Counted from the stretch's first letter, positions 43,920-54,119 are shown. The stretch is 64,000 nucleotides of DNA from an uncultured Saprospiraceae bacterium (GCA_937934275.1 CALHAM010000012.1:62001-126000); one strand, 5' to 3'. The notes: a model not told the origin generated them from the sequence alone. A program made the numbers and translations.

Positions 43920-46900
43920 ATGATGAAAAGCTCGCTCTTGTACATTTTTGCTGGTCTTATTCTGGCGGCTGTGGCTTACACGGCGCAGAACAGCCTCAAA
44001 GATACGGCGCTCTTGCAACAGTGTTCCGCTCGTTTGGAGGTGTACATAGCAGAACAGGAGCGCGCGGCGCTGCAATGGTTGGAGCGAGAGCGCGCAGCAA
44101 TACAGGAGGTTGTCACCGGGCGTTTGCCTAGCGATGTAGCTGCTTGGAGTGCTGCGCTGAGCGAGCAAGGCCAGCAAGTCTATACGCTGCTCATTCATCG
44201 GGGAGACTCTATCCTATTTGCTTCCAACAATGCCCTGTCGCCACCGGAGGAGGTGTTGCGCGCACTTTCGAGCACGGGCGAAACGCGGCGAGGGGTTCGA
44301 GTGGCGGCGGGTTATTTTTACGTGTACGCGCGTCCGTTCGGTTCAGAGGCGATGCTCTCCGTATGGGTACCGCTAGAGTTGTACACGGCAGGGCAGCGCT
44401 TTTTTGCCAAGGCGCTTTCCTTTCCTGAAGGTGTAAGAGTGGTAGACGCTGGTCAGGGAGAGCCGGTGTTAGTAGGCGGAGCAACGCTGTTTGGGCTGTC
44501 GGCCCAAGGGCGGGTGCAAGCGGTATGGGTGCAGGGAGTATTGCTGTTGGCAGTGCTGCTTTTAGCCGCGTTGTTTTTGGCCTGGGTGTCTCGGCAAGTA
44601 TTGCATTGGCACAAAAAGGGTAAGCGTTGGCAGGCTTTTGGAGCGTTGGTTCTGACCTTTTTAGGATTGTTGACCCTCAGCGCGACTACGGCTTTTGGGC
44701 GAGAGGCATTGAGTGGGCTGTCGGTGTTTGCTCGCTCGTTGGAGCAGCCCATCCTGGGCGCTCAATCGGTGGGCGACCTGCTGTTACACTTGCTGTTGCT
44801 GCTGTGGTTTGCCGTGTTTTTCCATCGCATCTCGCGGATGGAAGAGTTGGCCCGGCGCTTCTCCTTGCCTGTGCGCATGGGTGTCAGCCTGTTGGCCTAC
44901 GCGTTAACGATGGGCAGCGCGCTGGAAGTGGTCCGCTTGTGTCGCTGGATGATCTTCGAGTCTGGCGTTTCTTTCGATTTCGACAACCTGCTTAACAACC
45001 TGGAGCGCTTTTCGGCGCTGTCTTTGGCGGGTTTGCTGGCCGTGCTGTTGACCCTGTTTCTGTTTCACCACCGCCTGATTTTTACGGCGCACGAGTGTAG
45101 GCTGAACACGGTGCAGCGTGCGGCGACGCTCGGCGTGGGGGCTGCTCTGGTGCTCATCACTGCTCAAGTGCGCGATGTGTTGGCGCCTTGGCCATTGCCA
45201 CTAATGGTGCTGCTGGCAATGGCCTATGCCACGTTATTCGAACGCTCGATTGCGCTGCACATGCAACGTTTGGTGGGTTTGGCCATATGGCTAATGCTGT
45301 TTTCAGCTCTTGCCGCTTGGTCGCTATATTCCTTTCACACCGATAAAGACCGCCAAACGCGCCTGGCCTACGCTGAAGCACTGGCCATTGGGCGCGACTC
45401 GACGCATGCTGAGCCGCTGCTGGGCCAAGTAGTACCTCTGCTGACGCAAGACAGTGCGATGGCCTACTTGCTAAAGCCCTGGCCATTCCGCCCTTTAGCG
45501 GCTGATTTGCGCCAGCGCGCCTACGGACTGATCTATCCGTATAGCTATCTTTTTCAGAACTATCGCCTTTCGGTCTTTGCCTTCGACAAAGACGGCTCTA
45601 TATTACCACAAGACCAGCCACAAGACCGGGATGAAGTAGTAACCCAAAACTGGTCGAAGGGTGCTTCAATCAATGGACTGCCTCAGGTGCGCTACGTCAT
45701 AGCGGATAATGGCGTCTTTCGCTACGTGCTGCGCGCGCCCATGCAGCGCATGAACGACCCTGCCCAACCCGCTGAGGTGTACTTTTTCTTCGACCACGTC
45801 TACCCGCAACCTACCCGCGTGTATTCGGAGCTGTTCTACCGACTGCCTTATCGAGGCATGGCGCGCCTGTTTAGCTACGACTACGCGGTGCAGCGGCGCG
45901 GCTATTTGGTGGTGGACCAAGGTGAAGCCAGCCGCGCCGTGTTTGCTAACGACCTGCCGAAGGGCCGTGCTGAGGAACGCATCACCCTAAAACCGCAGCG
46001 TCGAACCGATGCTGTATACAGCACCATCGACGGAACGGCCGCTGCTGCTGTTGGCCGCATGTTGGGAGATGCACGCAAACCGCTTTACCTCTTCTCTGCG
46101 CTTTTCGCTCTTTGCCTATTCATCATTGTGATAGTAGCCCTGCTCAACACTTGGTTAGAATTTTTGCCCGAGCATTATCAACTGAGCTTCGCTGGCCGAG
46201 GTTCGCTGTCTAAGCGCATTCACTACCGCACTTTCGCCCTGATCGGCGCTGGGTTTGCCGGTGCCATTGCGCTCACGTATGGGCACTTTGCCGACCAAGC
46301 ACACCAACGCGAACAGGCGGACTTGGACCGCCGAGCTGAAGCACTGCTCACGTATATGCGCATTCAATTGGGCGACACACCGCCTCAAGTCGACACCCTG
46401 GCTCAGGCGGTTCCTAAACTTCTTGCGCCCCAAGCCGCTAGTTTGGCCACTGACGTCAATTTCTTTTCTCCTCAGGGGCAAATCCTCTTTTCTACCCAAA
46501 ACCCTTTAGTGCGCGTAGGCGTGTTGCCCAGTCGCATGAGTCCGGAAGCGCTCGTGCGCCTAACCGCTGGCTTGGAACAAGAAACCATCGTTGCCGAGCA
46601 CGCCGGCGGAACCACTTATACCAACCGCTATCTGCCGGTGCGCAACAATCAGAACCAACTCCTTGGCTTCCTCGGCGTGCCTTATTATCTCTCCGAACGA
46701 AAAGTAGGTCCCGAAGTTTCGGACTTCATCGGTCTGTTGGCCAGCGTCTACGTCTTCCTCATGCTCATTGCTTACGCCGTCTCCTACACGCTGTCCAACT
46801 CCATTACCAGCCCTCTGAAACTGATTGCAGACAAAATTCAGCGCCTAAAGTTGGAAGATAAAAACGAGCCGTTGGAATATACCGAACAGGCCGGCGACGA

Positions 46901-47687
46901 GATTAGCGCTCTTATCGAAGAATACAACCGAATGGTAGATAAGCTGGAAGAGTCTAAAGCTCGGCTCATTCGGTTGGAGCGTGAGAGCGCTTGGCGCGAA
47001 ATGGCTCGACAGGTGGCGCACGACATCAAGAACCCTTTGACGACTATTAAGCTATCCATGCAACAATTGGAGCGCCTGTCGTCAGACCCAGTTCAAGCGG
47101 CTGCTTACTTGAAAAAAGCCATTGCCCGACTTATCGAACAAATAGACTCTCTGGCACAAATCGCCACCGAGTTTTCGCTGTTTGCCAACCTGGACATCCG
47201 TCAAAAGCACGATATGGTGCTCAACGACGTAGTCGAGAGTGTCTATGACCTTTTCACCGAAGACCGCAACGTCGAGATGAGCATCGAACTGCCTGCCGAG
47301 CGCTTCCACATCCGTGGCGACAAGAGCCACCTCATTCGGGTATTCAATAACCTGGTCATCAATGCCATTCAGGCAATACCTGCCGAGCGAAAGGGGCGCA
47401 TAGCACTGTCTATCACCCGCCGAGGCAACTATTCAGTCGTGTGTATCCGCGACAACGGCGGCGGCATCCCGCCCGAAATTCAAAAGCGCGTTTTTGAACC
47501 CAACTTCACCACCAAAAGCTCAGGTAGCGGCTTGGGCTTAGCGATTTGCAAGCGCATCATTGAGGCCCACGACGGCAATATCTACTTCGAAACGCGCCCA
47601 GGCGAGGGCACCGACTTCTATGTCGAGCTGCCCATTGCAGCCCACGAAACGCCTGCTGAGCAACCACAAGAGATCGCTTCTAACTGA
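43920..47687 (+). CDS. Large membrane sensor histidine kinase
   Basis: 1,255 residues. One membrane helix near the N-terminus, a ~170-residue sensor region, then a bundle of hydrophobic segments (about 205-460). A second large extracytoplasmic region (about 470-720) follows, then a helix, a third sensor segment (about 760-930) and another helix. The cytoplasmic part has HAMP (about 960-1015), HisKA with the phosphorylated His1034 in RQVAHDIKNPLTTIKLSM, the N box NLVINAIQAIP, DNGGGIP, and GSGLGLAIC. It resembles NtrY-like kinases. ATG at 43923 is an equal alternative. No response regulator is nearby, so it is an orphan whose partner lies elsewhere. Confidence 0.9.
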   Translation: MMKSSLLYIFAGLILAAVAYTAQNSLKDTALLQQCSARLEVYIAEQERAALQWLERERAAIQEVVTGRLPSDVAAWSAALSEQGQQVYTLLIHRGDSILFASNNALSPPEEVLRALSSTGETRRGVRVAAGYFYVYARPFGSEAMLSVWVPLELYTAGQRFFAKALSFPEGVRVVDAGQGEPVLVGGATLFGLSAQGRVQAVWVQGVLLLAVLLLAALFLAWVSRQVLHWHKKGKRWQAFGALVLTFLGLLTLSATTAFGREALSGLSVFARSLEQPILGAQSVGDLLLHLLLLLWFAVFFHRISRMEELARRFSLPVRMGVSLLAYALTMGSALEVVRLCRWMIFESGVSFDFDNLLNNLERFSALSLAGLLAVLLTLFLFHHRLIFTAHECRLNTVQRAATLGVGAALVLITAQVRDVLAPWPLPLMVLLAMAYATLFERSIALHMQRLVGLAIWLMLFSALAAWSLYSFHTDKDRQTRLAYAEALAIGRDSTHAEPLLGQVVPLLTQDSAMAYLLKPWPFRPLAADLRQRAYGLIYPYSYLFQNYRLSVFAFDKDGSILPQDQPQDRDEVVTQNWSKGASINGLPQVRYVIADNGVFRYVLRAPMQRMNDPAQPAEVYFFFDHVYPQPTRVYSELFYRLPYRGMARLFSYDYAVQRRGYLVVDQGEASRAVFANDLPKGRAEERITLKPQRRTDAVYSTIDGTAAAAVGRMLGDARKPLYLFSALFALCLFIIVIVALLNTWLEFLPEHYQLSFAGRGSLSKRIHYRTFALIGAGFAGAIALTYGHFADQAHQREQADLDRRAEALLTYMRIQLGDTPPQVDTLAQAVPKLLAPQAASLATDVNFFSPQGQILFSTQNPLVRVGVLPSRMSPEALVRLTAGLEQETIVAEHAGGTTYTNRYLPVRNNQNQLLGFLGVPYYLSERKVGPEVSDFIGLLASVYVFLMLIAYAVSYTLSNSITSPLKLIADKIQRLKLEDKNEPLEYTEQAGDEISALIEEYNRMVDKLEESKARLIRLERESAWREMARQVAHDIKNPLTTIKLSMQQLERLSSDPVQAAAYLKKAIARLIEQIDSLAQIATEFSLFANLDIRQKHDMVLNDVVESVYDLFTEDRNVEMSIELPAERFHIRGDKSHLIRVFNNLVINAIQAIPAERKGRIALSITRRGNYSVVCIRDNGGGIPPEIQKRVFEPNFTTKSSGSGLGLAICKRIIEAHDGNIYFETRPGEGTDFYVELPIAAHETPAEQPQEIASN

Positions 47688-47759
47688 GACTGCCCTTCCC
47701 GCACTGTCTGTTTTGAGGAAAAGGAGGCTGGTCCTCGTACATTTACCTTGTCAGTTCAT

Positions 47760-48920
47760 CTACTCCTCTTGCCGATAGCGCCGCATCAGCCCCTTGACTG
47801 CTACCAGCACTACAATAGGGAGTGCTGTTTCAGGCAGGTTTTGCGGAATAAACCCCCACATGATTAGGGTTATTAGGGCGAGCGCACCCACGAGGGTAAA
47901 GTAGGTTTCGGTCAGCTCAGTGCGCTTGGTGCGCCAAAAGAAAAGCAAATGCGTAGGCAGTGCCCACAGCAAATTCCAGTTGTTTTTCGTCGTGGTGTGG
48001 TCGGTGGCAAACCACAGCAAAAAGAGGATAAGGCCAGCTAGGCCGAGGGCGAACCAAAAAAGGACATCGAACACTACTTCGGCGCGACGGCTGAACATGG
48101 TAGCGAAACCCACGGCAGCCACCAGACACATCACTCCGAGCGGATTGCCGAAAAAGCCGAGGTGGGAGTGAGGCCTGGGCGCAAAAGACCAGCTAGGTAT
48201 TTGGCGCTCTCGAGTAACTAAGGGTATAGTGTCGGCTATGCGGGCGCGGGCGAACATATCGCGCATGTGGTCGGGCAGAAACATATAGTCTCGCGCCAAG
48301 GCTACGCGATCGGCGGGTTGCCCCAAGGCTAAGTCGATGCCGAAGCGCGTCCAGGGGTGATGGGTCAAATAGGGCTGCAGCAAATCGCGCATGGTGGCTC
48401 CAAGCGGCAGGAAGGAGGAGTCGAAGGTAATCTGGTAGAGGTGCGCCTTTTCGACCACATCGCGGATGCGGGTTGCACAGTTGTCGTAGAAGAAGTCGTA
48501 GAGGTAATACTTATTTTCGTCAAGGACGTTGACCTCGAGAAGGTCGAAGAGGAATTGCCGCTGTTGGGCGTTGAGGTTGAGCACTTGCTCTTGCATGGCT
48601 CGCCCTTCGCGCAGGTTGCCGTATTCGAAATACGAGTAGGGTTCAGTATCCAGGTAATAGCGCAGGCGCCCGCGGCAAAAGTTGAGCAAGAAGTTGGGGT
48701 CTTCAAAATCAAAAGTGCCGTAGTTATAACAGCGGTCGATGCGCAGCACCGGATCATAGACCCGCAGGGCACTATGACCGAAGAGGCTATACAACATAGA
48801 GCCGGGCGCAGCAGTCATTAAGCTGATTTGAGCCTCTTCGGACAACTGGGTTTGAGCTACTGAAGGGAGGACTGTCGTCAGTAACAGCCAGGCGAGAGCA
48901 AGGAAGAAGCGATTCTTCAT
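47760..48920 (-). CDS. DUF4105 (Lnb-like) membrane protein
   Basis: 386 residues. A signal segment (FFLALAWLLLTTVLPSVAQ) precedes the N-terminal DUF4105 domain: ISLMTAAPGSMLYSLFGHSALRVYDP, RCYNYGTFDFEDPNFLLNFCRG, LDTEPYSYFEYGN, NKYYLYDFFYDNCATRIRD. The His-Ser region and the DNCATR Cys are conserved; the domain is related to Lnb peptidases, but activity is unproven. Four or more membrane helices follow. It comes 33 bases after the glucosaminidase gene on the same strand, so it may be translated from that operon. Confidence 0.85.
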   Translation of the reverse strand: MKNRFFLALAWLLLTTVLPSVAQTQLSEEAQISLMTAAPGSMLYSLFGHSALRVYDPVLRIDRCYNYGTFDFEDPNFLLNFCRGRLRYYLDTEPYSYFEYGNLREGRAMQEQVLNLNAQQRQFLFDLLEVNVLDENKYYLYDFFYDNCATRIRDVVEKAHLYQITFDSSFLPLGATMRDLLQPYLTHHPWTRFGIDLALGQPADRVALARDYMFLPDHMRDMFARARIADTIPLVTRERQIPSWSFAPRPHSHLGFFGNPLGVMCLVAAVGFATMFSRRAEVVFDVLFWFALGLAGLILFLLWFATDHTTTKNNWNLLWALPTHLLFFWRTKRTELTETYFTLVGALALITLIMWGFIPQNLPETALPIVVLVAVKGLMRRYRQEE

Positions 48921-48952
48921 GAATAGCGCGGGCGCGATTTTTCGGAGTTTTC

Positions 48953-50392
48953 TTATTGAATGCGCAAGACCTGCCCAACCTGAATTTGGTCGGAGGCGAG
49001 CTGGTTCATTCGCTTGATTTCCGCTACCGGTATGCCGTAGCGGCGCGAGATGCTGAAGAGCGTATCGCCGCGCTCAACGCGGTGGAAGACGGTTTGCTGC
49101 GGTGGCGGTTGAGGGGATGGAGGAGCGGGGGTGGGCTGCTGCGGTGGCGGTGTAGGGTTCGGCACCGATGGATTAGGCTGTGGCGCAGGTTCCGGAATGG
49201 GGTCGGTGGGGTATGGAACACCGACGACGGCAGGTCGGTCGGGCAGTGGCGTCGGCATCGAGGAGGTGCTAGGCGTATCGGGCTGCTGGAAGGGCGGCTT
49301 ATCTTCCGGCACCAAAGGGGGAGGAGGGGTAGGGCGAGGGGGCGGGGGTGTTGCACCATCGCGCAGGCGCACCACTTCGCCGGGTTGACGGCGGCCGCGC
49401 AACCGAATTTTTTCGTTGACCATGGGTTCTTGGCCATAAGTCATGCCGTTGCGCTCCAGTAGAGCCTCCAATTGAATGCCGTACTGCTGAGCGATGTCGA
49501 GCATGGTTTGGCCCGTGCGCACGAAGTGATGGGTTGTGCGCCCGCGCCAGCTGCGCCGCTTGGGTTGGAGGAAGATGCGCGTACCCACGGGCAGGCGGTC
49601 GCCAGGAGCAAAGGCCCTATCGTTGTAGTCGGCCACCTCGCTGGGGTTGAGCTGATAAATGCGCGCGATGTCGGCAATGGTTTCACCCGGGCGCGAGTGC
49701 ACTGCTTTAACGTCGTTGATGTACTGGATGCGCTCTCGCGGAGGCACGCGTTCGGGCACCACGCCGCCAGGAGGGGGAGCCACCGCTGCACCTGGCTGGT
49801 CATACTCAAACAGGCGTAGGTTCTCAATGAGTTCAATAAGCCGGTCGGCGTACGTAGGCGAAGTGGCATAGCCGGCTGTCTGCAGACCACGTGCCCAGGC
49901 GCGGTAGTCGGTGGGGTCTAGGTTAAATAAGAACCCATAGCGCGCTGCTTTGCGCGGGTCGCGGATGAACTCACTATGGTCAACAAAGCTTTCTTCGGGC
50001 CGTTCGTAGCGCCTAAAACACGACTCGATGAGTTTACCGCTGGCGTCGCGATCATCGTCTTTCTTGTGATAAGTGCGGCCCGTCCAGTTACCCGAGCACT
50101 TGATGCCGAAGTGATTGTTGGCATTCACCGCCAGTTCGCTGCGCCCCGAGCCGCTCTCCAGAATGCCTTGGGCCAGCGTGATGGAGGCCGGAATACCGGT
50201 GCGCTGCATTTCCGCAATGGCGATATCCTTGTAGCGCTGCACGTATTCGAGTTGGACGTTGCCCCCAGACGTGGCAGCCGCCCGAGGTTCAGTCGAACGC
50301 AGCGGGCGTTCAGGTGCACTTGGCTTGGTGCTTTTGCAGCCCAGCCAAACGAGCAAAGGGAACAAGAGCCAAAGCAAACGCATATATCTCAT
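48953..50392 (-). CDS. Exported glucosaminidase with three LysM domains
   Basis: 479 residues; the ATG at 50392 gives a signal segment (MRYMRLLWLLFPLLVWLGC) with a possible lipidation Cys, though the lipobox is not standard. The N-terminal catalytic domain runs from DIAIAEMQRTGIPASITLAQ and contains GILESGSGRSEL (the likely acid Glu) and NHFGIKC, a GH73-like domain that cuts peptidoglycan between N-acetylglucosamine residues. Two LysM motifs (HSRPGETIADIARIYQLN, HFVRTGQTMLDIAQQYG) follow, then a long Pro-rich linker, then a third LysM at the C-terminus (RVERGDTLFSISRRYG) that binds wall glycan. It is the second of two paralogues in tandem. Confidence 0.92.
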   Translation of the reverse strand: MRYMRLLWLLFPLLVWLGCKSTKPSAPERPLRSTEPRAAATSGGNVQLEYVQRYKDIAIAEMQRTGIPASITLAQGILESGSGRSELAVNANNHFGIKCSGNWTGRTYHKKDDDRDASGKLIESCFRRYERPEESFVDHSEFIRDPRKAARYGFLFNLDPTDYRAWARGLQTAGYATSPTYADRLIELIENLRLFEYDQPGAAVAPPPGGVVPERVPPRERIQYINDVKAVHSRPGETIADIARIYQLNPSEVADYNDRAFAPGDRLPVGTRIFLQPKRRSWRGRTTHHFVRTGQTMLDIAQQYGIQLEALLERNGMTYGQEPMVNEKIRLRGRRQPGEVVRLRDGATPPPPRPTPPPPLVPEDKPPFQQPDTPSTSSMPTPLPDRPAVVGVPYPTDPIPEPAPQPNPSVPNPTPPPQQPTPAPPSPQPPPQQTVFHRVERGDTLFSISRRYGIPVAEIKRMNQLASDQIQVGQVLRIQ

Positions 50393-50467
50393 CGTCATCG
50401 CGGCCAATGTAGGTGTGTTTTAGGTTACAAAGTGATGCAAAGATGCGAGGTTTGTTAACAACGCCAT

Positions 50468-51727
50468 TCAGCGAATGCGCAGTGTCTGCCCAGGGCGAAT
50501 GGTGTCGCTCACGCCCGGATTGAGCTGGCGCAGTCGCTCCACACTGGTTTGGTAGCGGCGAGCAATGCTGCTCAACGTGTCGCCAGGGCTAACGGTATGA
50601 TGGGTTTCCACTTCACCCGTTTGCATGTTGATCGTAACGGGCGGCGTTGGTGCCGGCAAGTTCGCCAGGGCCTCTCTAGCGGGTATGGGGGTTGCTATTG
50701 GCTCGGCAGGCAACATCTCCACAACAAGAGACGGGGGCGCTGAAGAAGGGGAACTGTCGCGTCTGACCGGCAAGCCCTTGACTACCAGCCCCGGTTTGGC
50801 GGGTGGCTTCAGATTAACCAGCGTATTGGCAGGTAGCGGAGCATCGGGTGGGCATGCGTTGTATTGCTGCAGCGTTTGAAGCCGGACGCCATAGCGCTGA
50901 GCAATGTGCCGCAGCGTCTGATCTTTAGTGGCCCGATGCACGACAGGCACCTCTGCTCCAAGACTGATGCCTTTAGGCTCTACGAACACGGCGTCGCCCA
51001 CCTGCAAAGGAGTGTCCAACGCATAGAGGCTGTCGTTGAACACTACCAAAGAGTCGGCCGCCAGCTGGTACAGCTGGGCGATGCTGCGCAGCGTCTCGCC
51101 TTTGCGCGCTTGCACCATGCGCGCGCCGTTGACCACCGCTGTACGCCTAAAGGCTATCCGACCCTCGCGAACCTGGCGATCGTATTCGTAGAGGCGGTGG
51201 TGTTCGATGTAAAAAATTAGCCGGTCCGCGTAATGACTTACAGGCGAATAACCAGCCTTTTGCAGCCCTTGCGCCCAACTTTTATAGTCTAATGGGTCTA
51301 ATTCGAACAGGAAACCGTAGCGGTCTCTCTTTTCGGGAAGCAGCAAGAAGGCGCTGTGATCGGCATAAGAGGCAATAACGTGAGGGTACTTGCGAAAACA
51401 CGACAGCACGGGCCGACCCTTAGCGTCCACCTCATCGTCGTTTTTGGCGTAGGTTGCTCCATTCCAGTTCTTGCCGCATTTCAAGCCAAAGTGATTGCTG
51501 GCACTCTGAGCCAGTTCACTAGTGCCGGCGCGTGTTTCTAAAAGCGCCTGAGCCAACTTAATACTGGCCGGCACACCACTGTGCTCCATTTCCTCCATGG
51601 CAAGATCGCAGTAGCGCAGGATGTATGCCCGGCGCAACGAGTCTATTTCTGCGTCCAATTTTGTTTGAGCAAACAGCAGTACAGGGGCTAGCCCGCCCAA
51701 AAATGTAGAGGTAAGCCAACGGTTCAT
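50468..51727 (-). CDS. Exported glucosaminidase with LysM domains (paralogue)
   Basis: 419 residues. A signal segment (about 1-20, ending LLFAQ) precedes the catalytic domain: YCDLAMEEMEHSGVPASIKLAQ, ALLETRAGTSEL, NHFGLKC, RYGFLFELDPLDYKSWAQGL. LysM-like motifs follow (VQARKGETLRSIAQLYQL, VHRATKDQTLRHIAQRYGV), then a Pro- and Ser-rich linker and a final LysM (HTVSPGDTLSSIARRYQTS). Same order as the downstream paralogue at 48953-50392, so the pair arose by duplication. The two have diverged mainly in the linker. Likely role in wall turnover or cell separation. Confidence 0.92.
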   Translation of the reverse strand: MNRWLTSTFLGGLAPVLLFAQTKLDAEIDSLRRAYILRYCDLAMEEMEHSGVPASIKLAQALLETRAGTSELAQSASNHFGLKCGKNWNGATYAKNDDEVDAKGRPVLSCFRKYPHVIASYADHSAFLLLPEKRDRYGFLFELDPLDYKSWAQGLQKAGYSPVSHYADRLIFYIEHHRLYEYDRQVREGRIAFRRTAVVNGARMVQARKGETLRSIAQLYQLAADSLVVFNDSLYALDTPLQVGDAVFVEPKGISLGAEVPVVHRATKDQTLRHIAQRYGVRLQTLQQYNACPPDAPLPANTLVNLKPPAKPGLVVKGLPVRRDSSPSSAPPSLVVEMLPAEPIATPIPAREALANLPAPTPPVTINMQTGEVETHHTVSPGDTLSSIARRYQTSVERLRQLNPGVSDTIRPGQTLRIR

Positions 51728-51800
51728 CGCTACTTTTACTTTTATCGTTTTGTAATCGGCCTAAATACGCAAGCGAAGGTAAAACGTTTCTACGGGTCGT

Positions 51801-54119
51801 TCAGGCGTTGAGCCAATACACCGCCTTTAGCACGAACGTGCGGTTTATGGGCGAGAGGAAACGCACTTGTGTGTTGGCAATGGGCTGGGCAAAGGAGTTG
51901 TCGGTGTACACCAAAAAGACATCGGACACCGGAGCGAAGCGCCATTGCAGGCGAGCGTTGATGTTAAAGTTGTTGGCTTGCGTGTTCCACTGAAAGAAGG
52001 TGCTGACAAAGAGGTTGCGCGAGAAGGCCAGCTCGGCGCGCGGCCCTACGATCCAAACATCAGCGCGGGCGTAGGGGGCAGGCAAGCGAATGCGGTTGTA
52101 GTTGTAGCTGAGGGCAAACGTTCCGTAGGGCTGCCAGCGATAGCGCACTTCACCCGACACCGACTGAGCATGGCCGTTGAAAAACTGGCCGGCCAATACC
52201 TCCACCCACCCCTGCAGGTCGTAGGTTAGGCTGCTGCTGAAGTTGAGGCCACCTCGATAGTAAGTGTAGCCGCGCCCACTGGGCAGGGGTTGTGTGCCCG
52301 GCCGATATAGGTTGGTGGGGTCGAAATTTTCAAATAAAAAGGTATAGACGTTGGCCAAGTAAATGCCCGCTTCGGCTTGATTCCGAAACGTCACTCGGGC
52401 AGCTAGGTTGACCTCGCGGTCGGTGGGTTGCCAAAAAAGAGAATAGGTGAATTCGCCGTTGAGGCGCACTGCCCAGTTGTTGATTTTTCCTTGTTGAGGG
52501 TAAAAGATAAGCGTACTGCCCGGGAAGAAACTTTGGTAGCCTTTTCGGGGCACAAAGCCAGCGTCAGCGGTATAAAACGAGTCCACAAGAATGTACCCCA
52601 GGCGGGCGTTAAAATGGCGGTCGAAGTATCCGAGGAATTGAGCAGCGGTGTGGCCGCGTCGGCGAGGGTCGGGCGAAAAAGAGCGGTGGTAGTACCACTC
52701 GCCCTCCCAGCGGTTGTCGGCGCTGTAGAGGTTGTACTCTACACCAGCCACTCGGTTCCAGGGCTGAATACCCGCCCGTTGAGTTTCTGACAACGCCCCT
52801 ACGAAGTTTTCTTTATTGACCAAAACGGCGCTCAGGGCGCTGCGGCTAAATACTTTGCGCTGTACTGTGGCCACGGTGAAATTGGCGGCAGGCAAGACGC
52901 GCGCAGAGTCCCACATAACGCGCGCCGTTTGCATATTGAGTAAGCCGATGCGCCAGTCGTCGGTGAGTTTACCGCTCAGACGCGCACCGGCGAGGATGGG
53001 CACGTTTTCGTTGAAGCCGGTAGCGGGGTTGCGTGCCAGCCCGATGCGCCGCGAGAAGAAAGGACGCGTACTGGGAAAGCCAAACATCGCAAACAAGTCG
53101 CGGTTTTCTAAGAAAAACTGCCGGCGCTCAGGAAAGAAGAGCTCGAAACGACTGAGGTTAACGACCTGTCGGTCCACTTCCACTTGCGAGAAGTCAGGGT
53201 TAAACGTCAGGTCTAAGTTGAGGGAAGGCGTGATACCGATCTTGGCGTCGGCCCCCAAGCCGTAAGTACTGCGGCGCAGGCGCTCAGTAACACTCATGTC
53301 GGGCAGCTGGCGGCGGAAGTCGGCCCCGTGGCGCGCCGTAACGTAGGGAATGACGGCGGCATTCAGGCCAGGCGGAGGCGGAGGCTTCTGCCAGTGAAGC
53401 GGTCGAGTAAAGGCTAAGTTGTTGGGTCCATATTGCCTTGGCACCGGATACCAGGAGCTGACCTCCCAGTTTTTCAGTCGCGCGCGCACAAAATTGATGG
53501 CCCAAACATTGGAGCCTTCCATGCGCGAATAGCGCAGGGTTTTGAACGGGATGGCCATTTCGGCTACCCAGTGATCGTCGTGGTTCGCTACAGCAGAGCT
53601 CCAGCGGTTATCCCAATCGAGCGAAAGCGTCGCGCCGTTGTCTATGAGTGCTTCGCGCTGCACGTTGAGCGGGCTGACACCAAAGAGGAAGCCGTTCAGC
53701 CCGTCGCGCGAGGGGCTAATGAGCACATTGATGACGTCGCTGGTAGCGTTCGAAAAATCGCGTTTAAGCGAGGGAACGGTGTAATCCGTGCGCGCCTGCC
53801 AACAGACGATGCCCACATACAGAAAGCGGTCGTCAAACGTCAGCCGCACCTCCGTGCGCGCATCGGCCAATACGGTATCTGTCGGAAATTGCTGAGTGAA
53901 ATCGACAGCAACGTCGGCTTCCGCCCAGGCGGCTTCGTCCAAGCGCCCATCCACCAGAATGGGCACAGAGGCCTTGCGGATGCACAGGCCATCTGACACT
54001 TGCCCGGAGACCCTGCGCACTTCGTTGGAACGTGCACAACCAGCAAGCGCTGCTGTCTGGCCAAGAAGCCACAGGGATTGACCCGTCAGCCAAAGTAGGA
54101 GAAAGACAGTTCGATACAT
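51801..54119 (-). CDS. DUF5916 outer-membrane protein with N-terminal CBM9-like domain
   Basis: 772 residues. A signal segment (about 1-25) precedes a carbohydrate-binding-9-like domain: IRKASVPILVDGRLDEAAWAEA, VRLTFDDRFLYVGIVCWQ, PFKTLRYSRMEGSNVWAINFVR. The DUF5916 barrel follows, with long strands ending in aromatic residues (LDWDNRWSSAVAN, YGLGADAKIGITPSLNLDLTFNP, FFSRRIGLARNPATG, LRVKAVYWLNA-like end). It is probably a surface-exposed barrel; the family is often next to glycan- or hydrolase-linked genes. No SusC or SusD neighbours are present. Divergent from the cryptochrome gene. Confidence 0.85.
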   Translation of the reverse strand: MYRTVFLLLWLTGQSLWLLGQTAALAGCARSNEVRRVSGQVSDGLCIRKASVPILVDGRLDEAAWAEADVAVDFTQQFPTDTVLADARTEVRLTFDDRFLYVGIVCWQARTDYTVPSLKRDFSNATSDVINVLISPSRDGLNGFLFGVSPLNVQREALIDNGATLSLDWDNRWSSAVANHDDHWVAEMAIPFKTLRYSRMEGSNVWAINFVRARLKNWEVSSWYPVPRQYGPNNLAFTRPLHWQKPPPPPGLNAAVIPYVTARHGADFRRQLPDMSVTERLRRSTYGLGADAKIGITPSLNLDLTFNPDFSQVEVDRQVVNLSRFELFFPERRQFFLENRDLFAMFGFPSTRPFFSRRIGLARNPATGFNENVPILAGARLSGKLTDDWRIGLLNMQTARVMWDSARVLPAANFTVATVQRKVFSRSALSAVLVNKENFVGALSETQRAGIQPWNRVAGVEYNLYSADNRWEGEWYYHRSFSPDPRRRGHTAAQFLGYFDRHFNARLGYILVDSFYTADAGFVPRKGYQSFFPGSTLIFYPQQGKINNWAVRLNGEFTYSLFWQPTDREVNLAARVTFRNQAEAGIYLANVYTFLFENFDPTNLYRPGTQPLPSGRGYTYYRGGLNFSSSLTYDLQGWVEVLAGQFFNGHAQSVSGEVRYRWQPYGTFALSYNYNRIRLPAPYARADVWIVGPRAELAFSRNLFVSTFFQWNTQANNFNINARLQWRFAPVSDVFLVYTDNSFAQPIANTQVRFLSPINRTFVLKAVYWLNA

